From the NCBI RefSeq assembly GCF_003285265.1, contig NZ_CP030239.1, positions 1,302,001 to 1,366,000 on the forward strand: DNA of 64,000 bases, in the 5' to 3' direction. Shown here piece by piece: positions 59,266 through 64,000 of this stretch. Position numbers and translations under genes: made by a program. The notes under the pieces are model-generated. The model did not search any database. It saw only the letters and a list, made by a program, of their open reading frames with translations, and had not been told where the DNA came from. The first letter of the stretch is position 1. Each line of letters begins with the position of its first letter. The DNA is from Paracoccus mutanolyticus. Lineage in GTDB: Bacteria > Pseudomonadota > Alphaproteobacteria > Rhodobacterales > Rhodobacteraceae.

Positions 59266-60171
59266 TTACCAGCTGAAGTCAGCCGCGTTTTCCTTGTCGA
59301 CGACCATCACGTCAATCGGCACTTCCTTGGGCACCACGCGGGCACCCCATTTCTGCGCCAGCGCCATCGCCAGGCCGACGCGGACCTGGTCGCGCGGGAA
59401 CTGCGCGGTGGTCTCGATGAAGGGGCCGCCTTCGGTGATGGCCTTGACCGCTTCCGGCGCGCCGTCGACCGAGGTCAGCTTGATGTCCTTGCCCGAGCCC
59501 TGGATCGCCGCCAGCGCGCCCATGGCGCCGCCGTCGTTGACCGAGAAGATGCCGGCGAGGTTCGGCTTGGACTGGATCATGTTTTCCACCACGCCCAGCG
59601 CGACGGAACGGTCCTGGCGGCCGTTCTGGGTGTCGACCAGCTGGATGTCCGGGAACTCGGCCAGCGCGGCCTTGCAGCCCTCGACGCGCTGCAGGATCGG
59701 CACGACCGGGATGCCGTCGAGGATCGCGACCTCGCCCTTGCCGCCCAGCGCGTCGCCCAGGTATTTGCAGGACATGTAGCCCGCGTCGCGGTTCTTCGAG
59801 CCGACGAAGGTGTCGACCGGGCCGTTTGCGTTGGCGTCGACCGCCACCACGACGGCGCCGGCGGCCTTGGCGGCATGGACGGCGGCCTCGATCCCGGCGC
59901 TGTCGGTCGGATTGAGCAGCAGGATGTCGATGTTTTGCTGCAGCATGTCCTCGACGTCGGAAATCTGCTTGGCCACGTCATGGCCGGCATCGGTCACCAC
60001 CACCTCGGCGCCCAGCGAGGCGGCGGCTTCGTTCAGCGCCTCCTGCATGGACACGAAATAGGGGTTGTTCAGTTCCTGGAACGTCATGCCGATCTTCAGC
60101 TTGTCCTGGGCCAGGGCCGGGGCGGCCAGCAGCGCCAGCGCGGCCGTGGCGGTCAGAAAGGTCGATTTCAT
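59266..60171 (-). CDS. Periplasmic sugar-binding protein (RbsB type)
   Basis: A 301-residue periplasmic receptor of the sugar importer. Signal peptide [18 protein letters not shown], then the type I fold: [95 protein letters not shown]. Intact. First gene of the transporter operon. The 100 bp before it contain a GC hairpin (60221-60241) between it and the AraC gene. Confidence 0.93.
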   Translation of the reverse strand: MKSTFLTATAALALLAAPALAQDKLKIGMTFQELNNPYFVSMQEALNEAAASLGAEVVVTDAGHDVAKQISDVEDMLQQNIDILLLNPTDSAGIEAAVHAAKAAGAVVVAVDANANGPVDTFVGSKNRDAGYMSCKYLGDALGGKGEVAILDGIPVVPILQRVEGCKAALAEFPDIQLVDTQNGRQDRSVALGVVENMIQSKPNLAGIFSVNDGGAMGALAAIQGSGKDIKLTSVDGAPEAVKAITEGGPFIETTAQFPRDQVRVGLAMALAQKWGARVVPKEVPIDVMVVDKENAADFSW

Positions 60172-60272
60172 CTGAGGGTTCCTCCCGAGTGGATGAAAGC
60201 AGGCAAGCCCTGCGCGTCTCCGGGCGGCGCCGCGCCGCCCGAATTGGTGAAAAACCGGATTGGGGCCGTTCG

Positions 60273-61157
60273 TCAGTCCGCCATGACCAGCGCCTTCTGG
60301 GCCGCGAAGGTCGCGCGGAACTGCGAGGGCGACATTCCCTTGTGCTTCAGGAAATGCCGGTTGAAGTTGGACAGGTTCGAGAACCCGACCTCGTAGCAGA
60401 TCTCGGCCACCTTGATGTCGGGATCGGTCAGCAGCATCTGGCAGGCCAGGTCCACCCGCAACTGGTTGCGATAGCGCACCAGCGTCGTGCCGGTGTGGCG
60501 CTTGAAGGCGCGGGAAAAGGCGCTTTGGCTTTGACCGACCATCTCGGCCAGTTCGCTTTCCTCGATCTGTTCGGTCAGATGCTCGCGCAGATAGGTCAGC
60601 GCGCGGTTGATGCCGCCGTCGTGCACCCGGCCAAGATCCAGGCCGAACCCCAGGCTGGCCAGGACCTCGGACTGGGGCGCGTTGGCCAGATGGTCCAGGA
60701 TCTCCCAGAACAGCGCAAGCCGCCTGATCCCCTGCGCCTCGACCAGCCGGTCCATCAGCGGCCGGACCAGTCGGGTGGTTTCGTCGTCGAACAGGACGCC
60801 GCGGCGGCTGCGGTCCAGAAGCGGGCGCAGCGCCTCCATTTCCGGCATGGTGGCACAGGCGTTTTCGATGAAGGGCTCGGGAAACTGGATCACCAGAGAG
60901 CGGATGGGCACGATCTCGTCCGGCTGGATGTCGCTGATCCAGTTCTGCGGCAGGTTCGGGCCGGTCATGATCAGCTGGCCGGGCTGAAAGCGGCCCACGA
61001 AGTCGCCGATGTAGAAGGTGCCCGAGGTCGCGTTGACCAGATGGATTTCATATTCGGGGTGATAGTGCCAGCGCACCGTGCGGAACGGATAGCCATGCAT
61101 CCACGCGGCGAAGGATTCGCCCTTGCGGATATGGACCAGTTCCAGATCGGGTTGCAC
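60273..61157 (-). CDS. AraC-family transcription regulator
   Basis: 294 residues: an N-terminal cupin-like sensor (WHYHPEYEIHLVNATSGTFY, FQPGQLIMTGPNLPQNWISD) and a C-terminal double helix-turn-helix (ESELAEMVGQSQSAFSRAFK; VAEICYEVGFSNLSNFNRHF). A GTG start with GGGGGAGAGAAAGG before it is chosen over an upstream in-frame GTG. It sits between the transporter operon and the xylB/xylitol dehydrogenase pair, so it probably controls both in response to a pentitol. Confidence 0.88.
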   Translation of the reverse strand: MQPDLELVHIRKGESFAAWMHGYPFRTVRWHYHPEYEIHLVNATSGTFYIGDFVGRFQPGQLIMTGPNLPQNWISDIQPDEIVPIRSLVIQFPEPFIENACATMPEMEALRPLLDRSRRGVLFDDETTRLVRPLMDRLVEAQGIRRLALFWEILDHLANAPQSEVLASLGFGLDLGRVHDGGINRALTYLREHLTEQIEESELAEMVGQSQSAFSRAFKRHTGTTLVRYRNQLRVDLACQMLLTDPDIKVAEICYEVGFSNLSNFNRHFLKHKGMSPSQFRATFAAQKALVMAD

Positions 61158-61380
61158 GCCTTTCTCTCCCCCTTGATGCGCCGCGACCCCTTGCGGGGCG
61201 GCCTGCCGGCTCCTCTCCGGCGCGGCTTGTGCGCTGCCGAACCATAGGACTTTGGCATGGTGGGATTCCACATCACAGCACAGAAATTACCGATACTTTT
61301 TTGCGCAGATTGCCGCCCGATTTGACAAGTGCGGTGCGGTTGCCCTGCGGACGCAGGTCACCCATCCTGCCGCAGCGCAG

Positions 61381-61417
61381 AAAATTCCCGTTGAAAGCCC
61401 GTGAAAACGGGAATTTT
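61381..61417 (-). terminator. Terminator after xylulokinase gene
   Basis: AAAATTCCCGTT and AACGGGAATTTT are perfect 12-bp complements with a 13-base loop, starting 16 bases past the xylB stop on the minus strand. The arms end in T4 on the reading strand. It separates xylB from the AraC gene. Confidence 0.75.
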
Positions 61418-61432
61418 CCAGCGGAAAGGCGG

Positions 61433-62893
<1,461 letters not shown>

Positions 62894-62903
62894 TGCGGCC
62901 CCC

Positions 62904-63938
62904 TTACTGCGGCATCGTGATCTGCAGCTTCACGTCCGTCTCGCGCGCCTCGACGGCGCGGTCGAAGCCCGCGATGCTGTCCTCGAACGGGATCGTGGCC
63001 GAAATCAGCGGCTTCAGGTCCACCTTGCCCGAGGCGATCAGCGCAATGGCCCGGTCATAGACATTGGCATAGCGGAACACCGTCTCGATCCGCAGCTCCT
63101 TGGCCTGCAGCCCGACGATGTCGACCGGCACCGGATCGACCGGCATGCCGACCAGCACGATGGCCCCGCCCGGACGCGCGAGCGCCGGCAGGCCCAGGAT
63201 CGCGGGTGCCGCGCCCGAACATTCGAAGACCACGTCCGCGCCCCAGCCATCGGTCGCCTCGGCCACGGCATCGGCCAGCGCGCGGTCGCGGATATTGACC
63301 GTCCGGATGCCCTGATAGGCGCCGATGATGTCCAGCTTGGGCTGGGCGAGGTCGGCGACGATCACGCGGGCGCAGCCCCCGGCCAGGGCGGCCAGCGCCA
63401 CCATCATGCCGATGGGGCCGGCGCCGGTCACGACGGCAATGTCGCCGGGCTGGATGCGCGCCCGCAGTGCCGCCTGCATGCCGATGGCAAAGGGCTCGAC
63501 CATCGCGCCCTCGGCAAAGCTTACGCTGTCGGGCAGCTTGTAGGTGAAGGCGGCAGGGTGGACGAGGTCGGGGGTCAGGAGCCGTGGACCGGCGGCGTCG
63601 CCCAGAAGCGCACGGCAGGGTCGATGTTGTACATGCCGAGCTTTGCCGCGCGCGAGGTTGGGTCGGGGATGCCCGGCTCCATGCAGACGCGGTCCCCGGG
63701 CTTCAGATGGTGACCTCGGGCCGACCTCGACGACGGTGCCCGAGGCCTCGTGCCCCAGGACCATGGGCGCGTCGACGACGAAATGGCCGATCTTGCCATG
63801 CGTGTAATAATGCACGTCCGAGCCGCAGATGCCGACCGTATGGATCTTGATGCGCACATCCCGGGGCCCAAGCGTCCTCGGCATGTCGAAATCCCGCAGC
63901 GAAAGCTTGCCCTTTTCTTCCAGAACCAGCGCTTTCAT
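62904..63938 (-). CDS. Xylitol/sorbitol dehydrogenase-like zinc enzyme (two cancelling frameshifts)
   Basis: 344 residues of the polyol branch of medium-chain dehydrogenases. [19 protein letters not shown] holds the catalytic Cys and the YTHG typical of sorbitol/xylitol dehydrogenases; [13 protein letters not shown] the zinc His-Glu; [19 protein letters not shown] the NAD loop. From about 63590 to 63720 the frame is wrong; the right residues ([35 protein letters not shown]) lie in another frame. Likely oxidises xylitol to D-xylulose. AGGAGGATGGG precedes the ATG. Upstream gene lies outside the window. Confidence 0.88.
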   Translation of the reverse strand: MKALVLEEKGKLSLRDFDMPRTLGPRDVRIKIHTVGICGSDVHYYTHGKIGHFVVDAPMVLGHEASGTVVEVGPRSPSEARGPRLHGAGHPRPNLARGKARHVQHRPCRALLGDAAGPRLLTPDLVHPAAFTYKLPDSVSFAEGAMVEPFAIGMQAALRARIQPGDIAVVTGAGPIGMMVALAALAGGCARVIVADLAQPKLDIIGAYQGIRTVNIRDRALADAVAEATDGWGADVVFECSGAAPAILGLPALARPGGAIVLVGMPVDPVPVDIVGLQAKELRIETVFRYANVYDRAIALIASGKVDLKPLISATIPFEDSIAGFDRAVEARETDVKLQITMPQ

Positions 63939-64000
63939 CCCATCCTCCTGACAATGGAGGGCGCTACCCGCGCCCGTCGGCCCGATCTGATGCGGCCGGA

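Overview
The window is about 64 kb of very GC-rich bacterial chromosome. Its gene content (pqqA/pqqB, a MotE-type flagellar cluster, short-form ArgC, a GAF/Fis regulator next to alcohol and aldehyde dehydrogenases, pentitol catabolism) points to an alphaproteobacterium of the Rhodobacterales, most likely Paracoccus or a close relative. This assignment is an inference from protein style and gene order; no rRNA or tRNA gene was seen.

Layout. 1-1390: the start of a PQQ biosynthesis operon (partial pqqB and a 30-codon pqqA, minus strand). Its upstream region is present twice, flanking a truncated IS5-type transposase. 1390-11045: a giant thioester alpha-2-macroglobulin, then an alcohol oxidation module (short AcoR-like regulator, aldehyde dehydrogenase carrying a piece of an IS21 istA gene, zinc alcohol dehydrogenase, DUF779 protein). 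11124-20031: housekeeping genes (argC, Trm112-like, LON-domain protein, YbbN thioredoxin, exonuclease III, response regulator, GTP cyclohydrolase II, L,D-transpeptidase, PxpA, two I78 inhibitors, TetR). 20272-30302: two divergent flagellar operons (minus: fliL, motE, motA, flhA, fliR, flhB plus three small unnamed genes; plus: fliF, fliH-like, fliN, fliP), with a CtrA-like site between them. 30493-35700: an RND efflux operon with two adaptors. 35968-50863: recQ, transporters, peptidoglycan enzymes, a queuosine-precursor transporter followed by a structured RNA candidate, a fused NadE-PncC protein, and a ribbon-helix-helix regulator with a PHB-depolymerase-type esterase. 50902-63938: a large minus-strand pentitol cluster made of a sugar ABC importer, ribitol-2-dehydrogenase-like, L-xylulose-reductase-like and xylitol-dehydrogenase-like enzymes, two FGGY kinases, transketolase, a transaldolase-family enzyme and an AraC regulator.

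Working together. The pentitol genes form a coherent route: uptake by the ABC importer, oxidation of pentitols to D-ribulose or D-xylulose, phosphorylation by the FGGY kinases, and entry into the pentose phosphate pathway through transketolase and transaldolase. The PQQ genes and the alcohol/aldehyde dehydrogenase module fit oxidation of short alcohols.

Sequence quality. About one third of the genes are broken by single-base indels, and several have two indels that cancel. They affect unrelated and normally essential genes in GC-rich stretches, so most are probably sequencing or assembly errors. Genes affected this way are called as CDS spanning the break. Coordinates of breaks are approximate.
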